Shown: one piece after another, positions 51,601 through 63,911 of the stretch
How positions within the stretch are numbered: position 1 is the first letter of the stretch
Layout: each line of letters begins with the position of its first letter
Assembly: GCA_029207755.1 (NCBI GenBank)
Contig: JARCOQ010000006.1
Span: 29,594,522-29,658,521, forward strand
From: Chamaea fasciata
Taxonomy: Eukaryota > Chordata > Aves > Passeriformes > Sylviidae
Length of the DNA: 64,000 nucleotides
Reading direction: 5' to 3'
Program-made: the position numbers and the translations under genes
The notes under the pieces: model-generated
Database searches by the model: none
What the model was told of the DNA's origin: nothing
What the model saw: the letters and a program-made list of their open reading frames with translations, nothing else

Positions 51601-54600
51601 ATAGAATACTAAATAGTGAATGTGGTTGATATCTTTTTAATGAGAAAGTAGAATAACAGAAAAGGTCTGTTGTTTGAAGCTATTTTTTTTTGAGATACAA
51701 TATGAATGAGCTGCTTGAGAAGCAGATGACATACCTAATTAATCCCCAGTGTAACTTTACTGGACTCTGTTGATTTGCATGAGATTAATTTTCCTAATTC
51801 TTTTGGGGAGAGAAAAAAAAGTTGAGAATTACACAGCAGAAAAGGTGTCCAGTTATTTTCTTATGTATTGAACTTTTATTAGTCAGATTTAGTCATGCTT
51901 TAATTTAATGTTGGGAAGTTAAAGGGAAATAGAAAGTAGAATTTAAAGTTATTATTATGGATTGCAAATATTTAATGACTATTTTTTCCAAGTTGTATTA
52001 TTAACGACTTGTTTTATTCAGATTGTGTAAACATAAGAAGGAAGCCCTTCCCTTCCTTCAGTATCCTAGAGCTTTTGCATATAAATTGTAGCTGGAGAGG
52101 CTTGTGTTCTTCCATATGGGTATGATTTTTCTGTTTTCTTTTTCTCCTATATTGAGTCAGAGGGTTAGTGAAACCAATTCATAAAGTGTTTAACCCCTTG
52201 TTAGGAAAAGTCACTCAGAGAAATAGATGAGAACATAGCTGAGATCTTTCATTAAGCATGCTGTGTAACAGAAGTAGGATTCTGTGACAGAGGACTGGAA
52301 CAATTTGAAATAGCCTTATATCAAAAACTGCAATGAGATATTTAAAATTAAATACTCGGAGTTATTAGAAAAAAATTTAAAAAGAGATACTTTGCAATCA
52401 TTAAAAACCCTTTTATCACAAGGCAAAGTGACTGCACATCTTGCAAGCATTAACAGTTCAAACTTAGATGCTACGCTACAGAGTAAGACATCTTGCAAGA
52501 CATCTAGGAGTGACTTGCAGCATGAATTTTATATTTCCTGAGTACCACATGAATAACCCACTGATTTCTGTAAGGAATTTTTTCCCAGATGGGTGTATGG
52601 CATTTTGGCAGGAGATGGATTTCCTGTTCTCCCTGCAGTGAATTCAGCATGGCCCAAGCACTAACTTCATCCTGCTTGTGCCACAAGTATTTACATAATC
52701 TCAGTTTCTTCATCGCAAAAAGTATTCAAATGCTGTATTACTTGTGTCATGATATTAAGATGGGTCTCACTACAGTGAAGTTCCCTTGAATTTCCAGGTA
52801 GTTGAGATGTGAAAAATAGAAGATATCCCAGCAGGGAAGAACAGTAGAGGAATCACAGCAGGAATGCAGTAGTGCAGGTAAGTTAGTTCAAGTAGTGTTT
52901 GGATCTTGCACAGTTTTGTTTCTGCTTCCTAATCATCAGAAGACACAAACTACTGTTGTAACATGAGACTTTAAAAAAAAAAAGAAAACACAATTTAACT
53001 ACTTAAATGAGCTGAACCTTAAGTGAATTAGATGCTGTGAATTTCTACCATTTCGTTAACCTCAGAAACTCACATATTTAAAAAATTAGTTAAGGATGAA
53101 GTTGACCTAAATATTTTTTCACTTATTTTCTATAATTTATTAATTAAATTTATCAGGAGAAATGTTGTACTGGTTTACAAATGTGGTATTGCCTAAGAAA
53201 ACCCATGTACAGAGCACCGTCTAGTGCAGGATATCACTAACATAAAAGCATTTTGGCTCATATGCCACTTGCCTGTGTTCAACTAATTTAATATGAACTA
53301 GCATGTTGCATGAAGTGCCAGACAAGGGGCTCCCATGGCAATATAATTTTGTAATTACATGACAGACCATGGATTGAAAATTGTGACCTTTTGCAAGGAC
53401 AACAAAACTGGATGCACTGAAATTCAGGTAATCATTTGTGAGAACCATTTACCTGTAAGAGGAATCTGTTTTATCTTCCTGCTCATAATGTTGGGTGACA
53501 TATTTATTAAATAATTAAATCCAGTCAGTTCTCACAACTTTCATTTTGGGTGCCTTAAGAACATCCTTTAGCTGCTCAGAGCCTTTGCTCAGGTTCTGCA
53601 GAACCTCAGAGCAACCCAGGTTCCTTAAGCCAGGCAGTCACAGGTATGCAAAGCACAACTAACAGGTCTTTTTTCTGACTGTCATTAAGACAGGAAGGGA
53701 AAAGAAAGCAGCTTAATTCTGTATAAGAGATAGGTAAAAGGAACTCATATACAGGTATTTATGGCTTGCTGAGGAAGGACAGAAAAGTGAGCTACAAGAT
53801 AGTTTGCTTGCAGTTTTTATGCAAAGGCCATATTTTACTTCTGTAAGCAAACAAGCATGAATTTGGCCCCAGGGTTGTTTATTCAGCGTTTGTGTATCAG
53901 CATTATGTTTCTGACGAAATCTATTTAGCATTAGGGTAGGATTAAGAGGAACTGTCTTAGTTAACTGAAGATGTAGCAATGACAAGCTGGATTTCATCCT
54001 GCACTAAACAAAGATTAAGATGGCCCTCAGGTACTTGGAAAAGAATTTTTGATGAACACTGTAAATTCAACAAAAATAAGCTTAATTAAGCATCAAAAAG
54101 CGACTATCACTGTAAGGTTTTATACCCTCTTCGAAGAAGCAATTTAACAAAAATTTGAACCTGCCTCTGAGCATACGGATTTTAGCTGAATGTTTGAAGC
54201 CTTACCAACTTCCCAATTCTCAGACCTGCTCTGAGGAAACAGCAAGCATACTCATACTCATTTCAAGGTACTTCCTGGTTTTGAAGGATCCATTTTTTGC
54301 TTTCCAAGTTGGCCACTTAATAAAAAAACCAAAACAGAAATAAGTGCAAATTTTTAAAAATGTAGATATAGAATACTTCCCTGGATACTTCTGCTCTTTC
54401 TACCTCTGTTACAACTGCCAAAGAGAACCTACTGCTGAAGGAAAATGAGCAAAAAAGTAGCTCATTCTTTTGAGATAATGAGGAGTGACCTAAAGGAACA
54501 TGATAGGAATGTTCACAGACCTGGCAACCTGTTGTTCGAATCTGGGAGTACCATTTCAAGAGCAAGAAGCAGCAGCTCTGATGGAATAAAATGTTACACT

Positions 54601-56103
54601 TACAAGAGGCGTTCAGGAATTGGTGTGAGGAGTAAAAGTTTTGGGAATGGTGAGGAAAGGTAGACTGTAGCAAGACAGTGGAGCTGAAGAGAAGAATCTT
54701 CCATGGAAAGCAGTAGGCCAGACTGCTGTACCTCAGCTCTATCAATGCATTCTAGATACTCTAGGGAAAACAAATGCTGTAACATAAAAGGCTCTGTTAC
54801 TGCTCACTCAACTCACCTGGGATTGTGGTTTCCATTCTTTTACTCTCCAATATGTTGAGCAAATGCAAGAACACAGACATAGAAATAAAAGAGAGTTTCC
54901 TTTGAACAGATACTACTTAAATGTATTTTTGATTACACACTGCTGGTAGATATCATTATGTTCTTTATTAACATGACCAACAAAACATTTTCATTGTTAT
55001 TTCCTCAATTCTTATTCTTCTTCTTTTGGGTTTAATGATTTCTATGAAATAGTATGTACTCATTTTCAGCTATTTGGGAACCATGTCTAGAACAAATAAA
55101 CCAGAACAAATAAGCTGGCCTGTGTTCTGCTATCTTGTAATAATAAAGACAATTTAGAACATGTTTATACCTGTTGAGGAAATAAATTAATGTGATCAGG
55201 CAAGTCTGGCAGAGGAAAGAATTCTCTTCCAACCTTGTGTCTTGTCTGGTAGCTATTAAAACTTCCCTTTTGAAAAAAATGGTTTGTTTATTTAAGAACA
55301 ATTATATGACCATTTTGAATTACAAGACTCTCACATGCTTTTCATGTGGCCAGAAAGATTTATTGCACAAAGAAAGGCCATGGAAAAGTGGTGGAAATTA
55401 AATACAATATTTGCATATTGCTGACAGTATGCTAGATGCTTCCTTGTTCTGAAGAGCATTCAGTCCAAATAAACACATAAGTGCATTAGATGTAGAAAGA
55501 TTTCTTCTTCATTTTATAATTTACAGTATAGAAAAGGAGTCAAATTTTACATCAGAATATGTCAAAAGCACCCTAACTCAGCCAAAAGATTTCATTAGGG
55601 TTCTTTTAAATAAAGAGGATGGATTTATGCTGCAGTACATTAAAAAATTATCATAGATTTTATGAGCACGATCTTTACATTTTGAAAGTTGGGTTTTTTG
55701 TGTGTGTGGGCTAAAGATCTAACTTTCCTATACAAAAATCCTCCTTGTCTTTTATTTTGGTGAAATATGATCTGCCTTGATACTCTCCAAATTTATGAAT
55801 TAATCTTTCCATTTTCCTGTGAAACACTAAAGATGTTTTTACAAATTCTACATAATGGCATTCTGGGGCTTTTTCCCAAATAATTAAAACTTTCTCCTCT
55901 TACAGTGGAAAAGGAATTTGAAAATCATTATGGAAAATACTGTACTTCCAACAGTATTTTTTAAAACTACTCCAAAACTTCCACTGCATTATTAATAACC
56001 CATACCTACAGACATATGCATAGTTACATAGCAACCCATTTTAAGTTCTGTAATAAAATTGAATAAAAATACTTTATCAGATTTTCTGTTTTAATGTTGA
56101 ATT

Positions 56104-56170
56104 TCTCTCACTCTCTCTCTCTCTCTTTTTCCTTCCCTTTCCTTTCCCTTACCTTCCTTACACACACACA
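56104..56170. repeat. CT-rich microsatellite with CA end
   Basis: A CT dinucleotide run is followed by mixed CTTT/CCTT pyrimidine sequence (pure pyrimidine from 56,111 to 56,150) and then a short CA run at 56,160-56,170. Confidence 0.9.
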
Positions 56171-56368
56171 TAGGGTGATAGGCCTTTCTCTCAGATACCA
56201 AATGTAATTTGGTGTAACTAATTAAACAAAGTTCAAAATAAGCAGTTGTAGAGCTGTTCATTGGTCCTCCCATGCACAGGTACAGGGATGTGCCAAAGGC
56301 CAGAAATCTCTAGCACACTCAATTGATACATCAAGAAAAAGACTGGGCTATCTACAATACCTGCTAAT

Positions 56369-56418
56369 CCCACCAAAAAAAAACCAAACAAACAAACAAA
56401 AAACCAAACAAACAAACC
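56369..56418. repeat. A/C-only (CAAA)n tract
   Basis: Fifty bases containing only A and C, mostly CAAA units in two clusters separated by poly(A). Similar in style to the tract at 18,608. Confidence 0.9.
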
Positions 56419-57392
56419 TGAAAACCTCTACACTGCAGATTTTTATTGGCACAATTTTTACACTATGACATGGTTTTAGCTGCCTGAATCCTGTTTGTTC
56501 TCCACTTTTTTAGTTTAGGTATAACATGATTTATCTTATTGTGTAAGATTGTTTCATATGAGCACTTTCCTCCCTCCAGTTGTTCCAAACATCCTCCCTC
56601 CCTTATTCCATGCAATTCTTTCAAGGATTCTTTACAAGCTTTTGTTTCGGGAGGATGAAAATGGAAGGAAAAATTGCCATTTGGAGAGTTACCATTCAGC
56701 TGACCTGTATTCATAGCAATGTGGTTATAAACTGACCTTTACCAAAACTTAATTTCAATTATGTTAAGCATGATTGAAAGTGGCTGCCATGCTCAAAATT
56801 ATATTTGGACATGGGGAGAGAGAGCGGCAGTTCAACCACAAAAGCAAAATTATTTTAGGAGAGCAAGTTTAGGTCCATATTTTCTTTTAAGTCTTCTTTT
56901 GCATCTGCCCAGCAGAAATGGACTACATTCCATTGGATAGCTTTCTAGAGAGTATTCCTATCTTCTCCATGGCAGCAAGCCCTAATCAGCAACTCTTATT
57001 ATTAGTGGCTATTCAAGTCTATTGTAGTGCCAGGCACAAAAGCCAGGGGTAGGCAAAATCTCTCTTATCATTATTCTTGTACAAGGAAAATACAGATATG
57101 CAGCTAGAGATGGCAAAAAGCCTGGGGAGCCTAGACAAGTACATAGGAAGAGGAGAGGAAGTGACTGAACAGAACATTCAAATTTAGAGAGTTGTAAAGT
57201 TTAACAGATACAAAAAGAAAGTATTTATTTATAGTGTCAAGCACTAAAACCTCTAAAATGACAGATTTTTGCTACACATAAAATACACTTTGCTCTACAC
57301 ATGCCTTCTGTTCAAAGCTTAGCTCACATCAGATCAAAAATACTTGCAGCTTTTGTTAGAATCCCGAATGTCAGTGTTTTAAAGTCCTTTTT

Positions 57393-57469
57393 AAAAAAGA
57401 AAGAAAAAGAAATAGAAATGGAAATAAAGAAAATGAAAAAGAAAGGAAAAAAAATGAAAGAAAAAGCAA
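57393..57469. repeat. A-rich/GAAA low-complexity tract
   Basis: A-rich sequence with GAAA, GAAAA and GAAAT units and few other bases. A short plus-strand open frame through it encodes only a Lys/Glu/Met-rich low-complexity peptide and is not called as a gene. Confidence 0.85.
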
Positions 57470-58116
57470 GGCATTACAGTGACCAAGAAGGAGAAAAGCA
57501 CAATTACCAACCATGGAAAAACGTTAGATTGAAATGTTGTGACCAGCTCTAGAAATGCTTCAGCAAACAACAGACAATCTGCTACTCTATGCTGGATTCA
57601 ATTGTTTGTACCCTGGTAGCACCTCTTCTCTTTCTTCAGTTCCCTGCCTCACTCTTTAAACCTTTTATGTATGCCATGTGCACAACACATGCAACAATTA
57701 CCTCCGAGGGATTTACAGGAAACTCATTTCTAAAGTCTTGAACCTTTCTAAAGCAGGTATGTTCCATCCACTGAGTAAACCTTATGCTTCTATTTGAGTA
57801 GGGGTTTTTTAGTTGTGTAAGTACAATTAATTTTCATTTTTGAGACAGCACAGTAACAATACTTCTATTTTTAAGGGCGGAAGTTTTTGGAGTTACTGTG
57901 AAGCGAAAAATTTTCCTTCTTAATGAATATGTCCTTATTCCTAGGTGAACACTAGCCTTTAAAAAACCAACAGACTGGACCCATTAGCATTAATATTTGT
58001 ATCTAAAGGTTCATAGGCTAGCTCGTCTTTTCACTTGCATCTCATAAAACTACTGGTTGCAGAGGAATTACGCGAAATTTATACATGCATGGATTGAGAA
58101 GTAAAAATCTGCCCAT

Positions 58117-58122
58117 TTTAAT
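58117..58122 (-). terminator. FGL1: Candidate FGL1 poly(A) signal (ATTAAA)
   Basis: ATTAAA on the minus strand, about 50 nt beyond the stop codon, the closest recognised signal variant. No canonical AATAAA on this strand was noticed nearby, so a longer 3' UTR remains possible (a minus-strand AATAAA occurs near 57,222). Confidence 0.45.
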
Positions 58123-58174
58123 TTGGAATAAATATCCTAAAAGATTAATCGGGTGAATCGTGTCAATAGACTAT

Positions 58175-58334
58175 TTAAACAATATTACGTTCAAAGTCTG
58201 CAGGTCTGACCTTCATGACAACGGATTTTAGGGAATACCACCACCCATGCCAGGTATACCAAACAATCCCGTTGTCTGTCTTGGCTGTGTAGGGACCTCT
58301 GTAGTACACACCATTCAGGTTGGCAGAGTGACAC
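58175..58334 (-). CDS. FGL1: FGL1 last coding exon
   Basis: The final coding exon, 160 bp, entered after a CCCACCAG acceptor with one base completing a split Arg codon. It encodes [20 protein letters not shown], then [20 protein letters not shown] and [12 protein letters not shown] before a TAA stop. The [11 protein letters not shown] and [11 protein letters not shown] motifs are the hallmark C-terminal part of the fibrinogen-related domain and are nearly identical to human FGL1. The last residues differ from human (ADFERNIV versus NDFIPNVI). The Cys pairs with the one in NCAEEE of the preceding exon in this domain family. A different open frame over the same bases (58,191-58,430) is a shadow. 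Confidence 0.96.
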
Positions 58335-61300
58335 CTGGTGGGAAAGTAAAGGGAAACACCAATAAGGCCTCCTGCAGAAAAGTTTCAAGCATTTGTTACT
58401 TATTTCTCTGCGAGTCAAAACTTTTGCCATGTTGATGCCACCCTAGTTTGACAGCTGCATAAATTTGCCTTTGTGGATTCTGTGCACATAAACAACAGTG
58501 GTTTAATTAGGGAAGAGCTGCAAATGTTCTTGGCTTCCTTTAACCAAAAGTGCTGCTTCTTCTTTCCATGTTTTCTGACATTACTAGCTCTTGGAGTTGT
58601 TCCTGCTCACTTGTTTCAGTGGAAAATTCTTCCAGAATTGTTCAGCATGGATGACAGCAAGGCAAACAACATACTCTGGGAAAGAAATACTGCTGTGTTT
58701 TTCTGTTGCTCCAGAGTAGCCCCCCTTAAGTTTTCCTGTTACACCATAAGGAATTTGTATGACAAAACCTGAATACCACCATCAGTTTGCCTATCCACTT
58801 GTGGACTTTTGTTTACAAATAGATGAGTTCTGGCAGCTAATTGCACACGTGTACCAATTCACTGGATCACCGGAGCTGGCATTTTATTTGACTATACAAA
58901 GTTGGGGGGGGCGGGGTTTAACAGACTGAGGCAGAAATGCAGTTATAGTTTATTGAATACAGTGGTTGAAACAAACAAAAAACCCTAACAAAACCCAAAA
59001 GGCTTGAAAAGGAAACAGCACAACTTTGATACTTGCCTGGTGTCTAAAAGAAACAAGTTTAGATCTTTATGTGATCATATGGAGAGCAAACTGGCTGTTC
59101 CTTTTGCAGTACATTGTGATGAATCAGCTTGGTTTATCTGCCAATTCGGTATTTCATTATAAATACTGTTAATATTTAGTTGTTTAATGCCATGATGGAT
59201 TCCAAAAGCAGACTTCAGAAAATATGCAAACAGAAAACATTCCAAAAAAACCTTATGAGTTTTGTTACTGGCAAATCTTAGTCTTTTTGGCTTTGCTTAC
59301 ACTTCATTAAGAAATTTTTTGAGAACTGAGATAAAAACTATGAGAAAAACTCCACAGGAAAACTATCTATATATCCTTACTTATTGCTTACAACTTCTAA
59401 AGTCAGTTTTGATAATGTGTTAATTGAAAGCTTATAAATTGTATACATCAAAAAGCAAGTTTGTTTTTGAGAATGACAAACTTGTATCAGAGCTGACATA
59501 ATCTTTCTAATCATACAAATTCTGCAATGAGCAGGCATTCTGCCTACTTTGAATCAAAACACAGATTTCATTAAAAGAATCATAAGAAGGCACGCTGTCC
59601 TTTTGCCAACAGCAATATGAGCCAGTAAAAAGTCTTAATTGGTCCTGGGAAGCATGAATAGTGAAAATTACAGCATTCAGTATCCAACTAGATGCTGTCT
59701 GAAGTAACTGTACATACTAAATTAACAAGTGGCATGTGATTATTGATATGATATTGTGAAAAAACATTCATTATTCGTGAGTCAATTAATACCTTAAAGT
59801 TAGCCTGTGTTCCTCCTATCTTTCCAGTAGGCTAATATAAAGTTAAAAACTACACTGCAATAGTTTCAAAAGTGCAGCCAAGGGTCCATGGATATTTTAT
59901 CTGAATTACGTATTAACTGTGTGACAGATGTGGAGAGATGGGAGTTGGTTCCCTGAAGAATCCTTTGAATTCTGTCTGGATTTACTGACTCCACTGACCC
60001 CACATGAATGTAGTTTTGCAGTCTCTGAAATGATTGGTGAGGCAGGAAGCTTGAGTTAGTGATATCTGGCCCCAAGTTGTTGCCTAACAGATCCCTGTTA
60101 CCTTCCATACATGGTACAACTAAAAATGGGAGTGCTGGGAGGGAAAAAGCTGATGTCCAACTGCAATTGTTCACTCTCACTGTTTATGAGCCAACTGAGC
60201 TTTGCAATGCCCTGGGTGCTGGAAAGCTTATGACCTGCAGGTAGTACCAGAGTGAACCCAGCTCTGTGGATTTGTATTCAAGATAAAAATCTCTGCTAGA
60301 GCTTTGCTTACAAAAGGGGCCATTTTTCTTCAGAAGTCCAGGACAACAAATGCTGAGCTGGAGCAAGTCTGGTGGCTTTAAACTAGCTCTCAGCTACTTC
60401 CATGTGGCCTCACTTGTGTCACATCTCTTGGTTTTCATGTTATCTGGGCTTTTCTGTATTTCATTAGTCCTGATAGCATAGAGCTGGCTGTAAACAATTC
60501 CTTCATAGCTGGGAGCTCTTATGCAAACCAGCCGAGAGCACTAATTCCTTCTATATTTGCTAATCTGTGCATGACAAATATGTGTTTCTGAGTGCTTTTC
60601 TTTCTCTGCCAGTACTGTTCTTTTCAGTAGGACTTAATGATACTGACGTTTTCTAGTATTTTGCAATTTTCAGTTTTATGTTAGGCTTAACATTAAAAAG
60701 TCAATAACAAAGCAGTGAAATAACACTATTAGTAACTCATTTTTATTATCAAGCCAGACTGTCACTTTAAGAGCATGAACTACACAACCATAATAAGAAC
60801 TAGCCTAGTAGGAGTCAGCTATCTTTAGAAGTTATGTAGCACCAACTACAAGGTATAAATAACTGTCAAGTTCTGCTGTGCAGCTACTTTTGCAAAGTGG
60901 TCATTCTTTTGTCCAGATCAATCCAATATTAAAAAAGGCAAAAAATTATTTCAGTGGTCTAAAAGTGATTAATAATTCAATCTTAATGAAATCCATGGCA
61001 GGATACCAGTTTTATGTGATTTGAGGTCCAGATATTCCTTTAAATCTACAAAAGTTCTGATTTCATGGGAAAATAAGCTCCAGCATAGTTGCCTTTCCCT
61101 TTTTTATCTTAGCTTTCCTGAGAAATGCAAAAAACTTTTGTCTACATGTGACTTCTTCCAAGTCTCAAACATTCTGCTGATTGGCTATCCATGCAAATAT
61201 ATTAAAATCTATTAAAATAAGTAGTTAATTGTGAAACACTGAGTTAATAGCTACATCATTTCAGCTAAGGTGATCACAGACTATTTATGAAAACAGAATT

Positions 61301-62149
61301 TGGCAAATGAGGAGTTAAAAAGAGAAACAAAGGATGACACGACAGAAACAATGGAGTTGATCCAGCCTGGCACCTCTTGCCAAGTGAACTGAGATCACAG
61401 TGAGAGTAGTATGCTTCCCTGAGCTGTATTTTAAACCTATTACACAGCTTGGTTGCAGAGTTTCTCTTCATGGCTATATTTATCTAATTAATTACAGGAA
61501 AGAACATAGCTGATCTGTACAGGCTAAGGCTACCAGTTTTATCCTTTCTTTTTGATTTGGTATGTTGAATAGAAGTAGAATTTTTAATTTCTCTTACCGA
61601 ATCCTATTTAAAAAAAAAATTCAGTCAGTCCAGACATGCACACTGACAGAAACTGAGTGGACACATTACCATCTCCATTTGGAAAGAATAACAAGACTGC
61701 GATTCTGTGAAGCGAGGTGAAAAAAATGAGTCTTGATAACCTGGCACTAGTTTAGCCTGTCAGATATTTGCAGTGCTGCCACATTTGGTCTAGTGCAACA
61801 CAAGAGAAATGCAGGAGTGAAGTACAGCAGGGATATATCTGCAAACTCTACATGACCTACATGTGTAAAAACTAGTTACCTCAGAGGGGCAGAATTATCT
61901 CCTCCTCACTGCCTGATAACAAAGACAACCTGTGGCAAATGCCATTATCACAGACCAGCCTGAGCTGCGCAGTAGGTGCTGTCCCTTCTAAGGTGAGCCT
62001 CAGTCTTACCAGCACTGAGATCTCTGCTAGGGGACAAGGGCACATTGCAAATAAATGAACAATCCCAATCGATCTTCTACCATATGTTATTATTTTATGA
62101 ATACACACGGAGCACAATAGTTGACAGTACCCATATAAAATCAAAATAC
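58335..62149 (-). other. FGL1: FGL1 intron
   Basis: A 3.8-kb intron bounded by GTATTTTG at 62,149 and CACCAG at 58,335. It contains a G8 run near 58,903 and A/C-rich sequence at about 58,972-59,000, and nothing else recognisable. The open frames at 58,473-58,772 and 59,866-60,180 resemble no known family. Confidence 0.85.
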
Positions 62150-62337
62150 CTGTTAAACCACCAGCCAGCCTTTTCCTCTTCAGCACAGTTCCCTTCATAG
62201 TTGTCATTATCCCTGTCCCTAGTACTGAATTTCATTCCTCGATGATCAGCCCACCATTTTACTTCAGGATGAAATCCACCAGTAAGGGAATCACCAGCTG
62301 TACCAGAATATTCACCACAACTCATCTCATAAGAATG
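62150..62337 (-). CDS. FGL1: FGL1 coding exon ([10 protein letters not shown] / [14 protein letters not shown])
   Basis: A 188-bp internal exon after a TTTTTTTAG acceptor, ending AACAG|GTATT (phase 2). It encodes [20 protein letters not shown], then [20 protein letters not shown] and [20 protein letters not shown] with FN. This is the calcium-binding core of the fibrinogen-related domain: the [10 protein letters not shown] segment supplies the usual Ca2+ ligands and the Cys of NCAEE forms the last disulfide. Two departures stand out. The normally conserved Trp of FSTWDRD is Arg (AGG at 62,220-62,218). The residue before GEYSG is Cys where human FGL1 has Ile, adding an unpaired cysteine. The open frame continues 18 codons into the intron. 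Confidence 0.96.
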
Positions 62338-62890
62338 CTAAAAAAAATGAAGAAAAAAAAATTCCAATATGTCAATATGTCTTTAGCCCTCAAGATGTCA
62401 GAGAGTGAAACCACAAAGATGAACCTGATCTGTTCTATTTGCTGCCATTTTTATGCTAAGAAATGTCATGCTACTTAAACATGATGTACTTAATACTAAA
62501 AGGCTGTAGAGATGCTTAACAGGGACAAAGTTTGTCATTACCCTCATGTATAAATGATGTAATAAAAAACATTAGGATTAGTTTGCAGTATACATTAGCA
62601 AATCAGAACACCTTGTACCATTATTGTTGATAATATCAACAAAAATAGAAAAACTGCTGTTATCCATGTGTGCTAAACCAAATGATTCATATCGCTTACA
62701 GAAAGTGTGAAATTAATCTATCAGAGTGAACCAGTTTTTTTAGGTATTTGAAAATTATAAGCATGTGTAAGAAATATGGTATTAAAGTTCTACACAAATC
62801 TTTATGAAAATTAGGGAACCTGTATGTTTATTGTTTGTCTACAGAATCCACATTTTCATTAAAACCTTTAGTCATTTAATATTTTAATAC
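62338..62890 (-). other. FGL1: FGL1 intron
   Basis: A 553-bp AT-rich intron starting GTATTAAA at 62,890 and ending with a T-rich tract and TAG at 62,338. Nothing else was recognised. Confidence 0.9.
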
Positions 62891-62979
62891 CTCTTCTCCT
62901 GCAACTCTGAATCTTGCATACTGTGCAAAACGCCGTTCTCCTTCAAAATCAGTTAGATCAATTCTTAAAGTATAATTCC
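62891..62979 (-). CDS. FGL1: FGL1 coding exon (NYTLRIDLTDFEG)
   Basis: An 89-bp internal exon after a pyrimidine-rich TTTAAAG acceptor. Its first two bases complete a Gly codon begun in the previous exon, then it encodes NYTLRIDLTDFEGERRFAQY and ARFRVAGEE, ending in phase 0 at GAG|GTATT. It matches human FGL1 DYTLKIDLADFEKNSRYAQY closely, the strand-helix-strand segment of the fibrinogen domain just after the WLGN(K/N) motif. Too short to stand out as an open frame, it was identified by homology and frame continuity with both neighbours. Confidence 0.95.
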
Positions 62980-63911
62980 CTTTAAAAAAAAAAACAAACA
63001 GATTATTTTAGTTAAACTAGCCTACTAGTTTTCAGAACTGGGCATTACAGTAGAAGATGAAAAGAAAAATTTTTTTATCATGGATCTTTATCACCTCAGC
63101 ATATTTTATGGGGTGTATCTTCTTTCTTTATGCATACTAAAGCATATATTGCTATTCTTTGCCTTTATTCACCTGAGTCATCTTAGAAAATTGTAGAATT
63201 ATTCCAATACAAATCTTCAAATGTAGGAAAAAAAATTGTTTAAAAAGATGGCCTTACAGGTTTTACATTTTAGTATGACATTTGAAGTGATATCATAGTG
63301 AAAACTAATCAATAAATGTTCACCTATGAAAATTAGATTTTTATACTCTGAAAATAAAAGAGGTATAGTAGGATCACATCCTGGTGGCACTGATTTCCAT
63401 GTGATTTAGCTGACTAAGCCAGTGGATAAGTTTTGTATCTACAGCATTCTACAACAAAGCAGAAGTTAGCTTATGTTGAGTGACTATTAGAAAGATGGAA
63501 ATAACTTTCTACTACTGGCCTAATCAACAGGACTGGACTAGAATTACTTCCATGTAATAGCCCACACAGCTAAAAAGCCCTGACTAAGTGTCTTGGTACA
63601 GCATATACCTGTCTCTAGACTGTTAGTGATGTTGATGGAAAATGAATAAAGACAATTCATTTCAGGTAAACTCCTGTCTCCTGTTCCCTGTTTCACAAGG
63701 GCTGTCAGTATGCCAGTGGCCTAAGGACAGTTTTGAACCTTTTGCTAGAAAACACATATTCAAATGTGTTTTTTCCGAAACTTAGAGAAAGTCCATGCAG
63801 ACTAACAACAGAACTCAGGATTTATGGCAACAAAAAGGGGAAACAAAAAAATGGCCTGGAAAGAGCAAAGAAACAGAAACAATAAGATTATTGTTACAAT
63901 ACAAATCCTAC
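62980..63911 (-). other. FGL1: FGL1 intron
   Basis: A 932-bp intron beginning GTAGGATT at 63,911. AT-rich, with no repeat or other gene recognised. Confidence 0.9.

Larger units (their letters stand above)
41767..58116. other. Intergenic region between MTUS1 and FGL1
   Basis: About 16.3 kb separates the MTUS1 promoter side from the FGL1 3' end. No gene, RNA gene or large repeat was recognised. It contains a possible diverged CR1 end (48,617-48,660), a G/T-only tract (44,751-44,894), T-rich, CT-rich, A/C-only and A/G-rich tracts and a 10-bp tandem repeat (48,572-48,604). The longest open frame, on the minus strand at 46,086-46,604 (172 codons), has no recognisable family and runs into a poly(A)-derived phenylalanine stretch, so it is judged to be chance. 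Distal enhancers of either gene could lie here, but nothing in the sequence alone shows them. Confidence 0.6.

Noticed and set aside
54317..54745. A 142-codon minus-strand frame overlapping a 72-codon plus-strand frame.
   Set aside because: Neither resembles a known protein and they overlap on opposite strands. Both are consistent with chance.
57301..57552. A Lys/Glu-rich 83-codon plus-strand frame resembling a coiled coil.
   Set aside because: It is the translation of an A-rich GAAA tract, without homology.
58191..58430. A 79-codon minus-strand frame over the last FGL1 exon.
   Set aside because: It is out of frame with the fibrinogen domain, which is encoded in another frame at 58,175-58,334.
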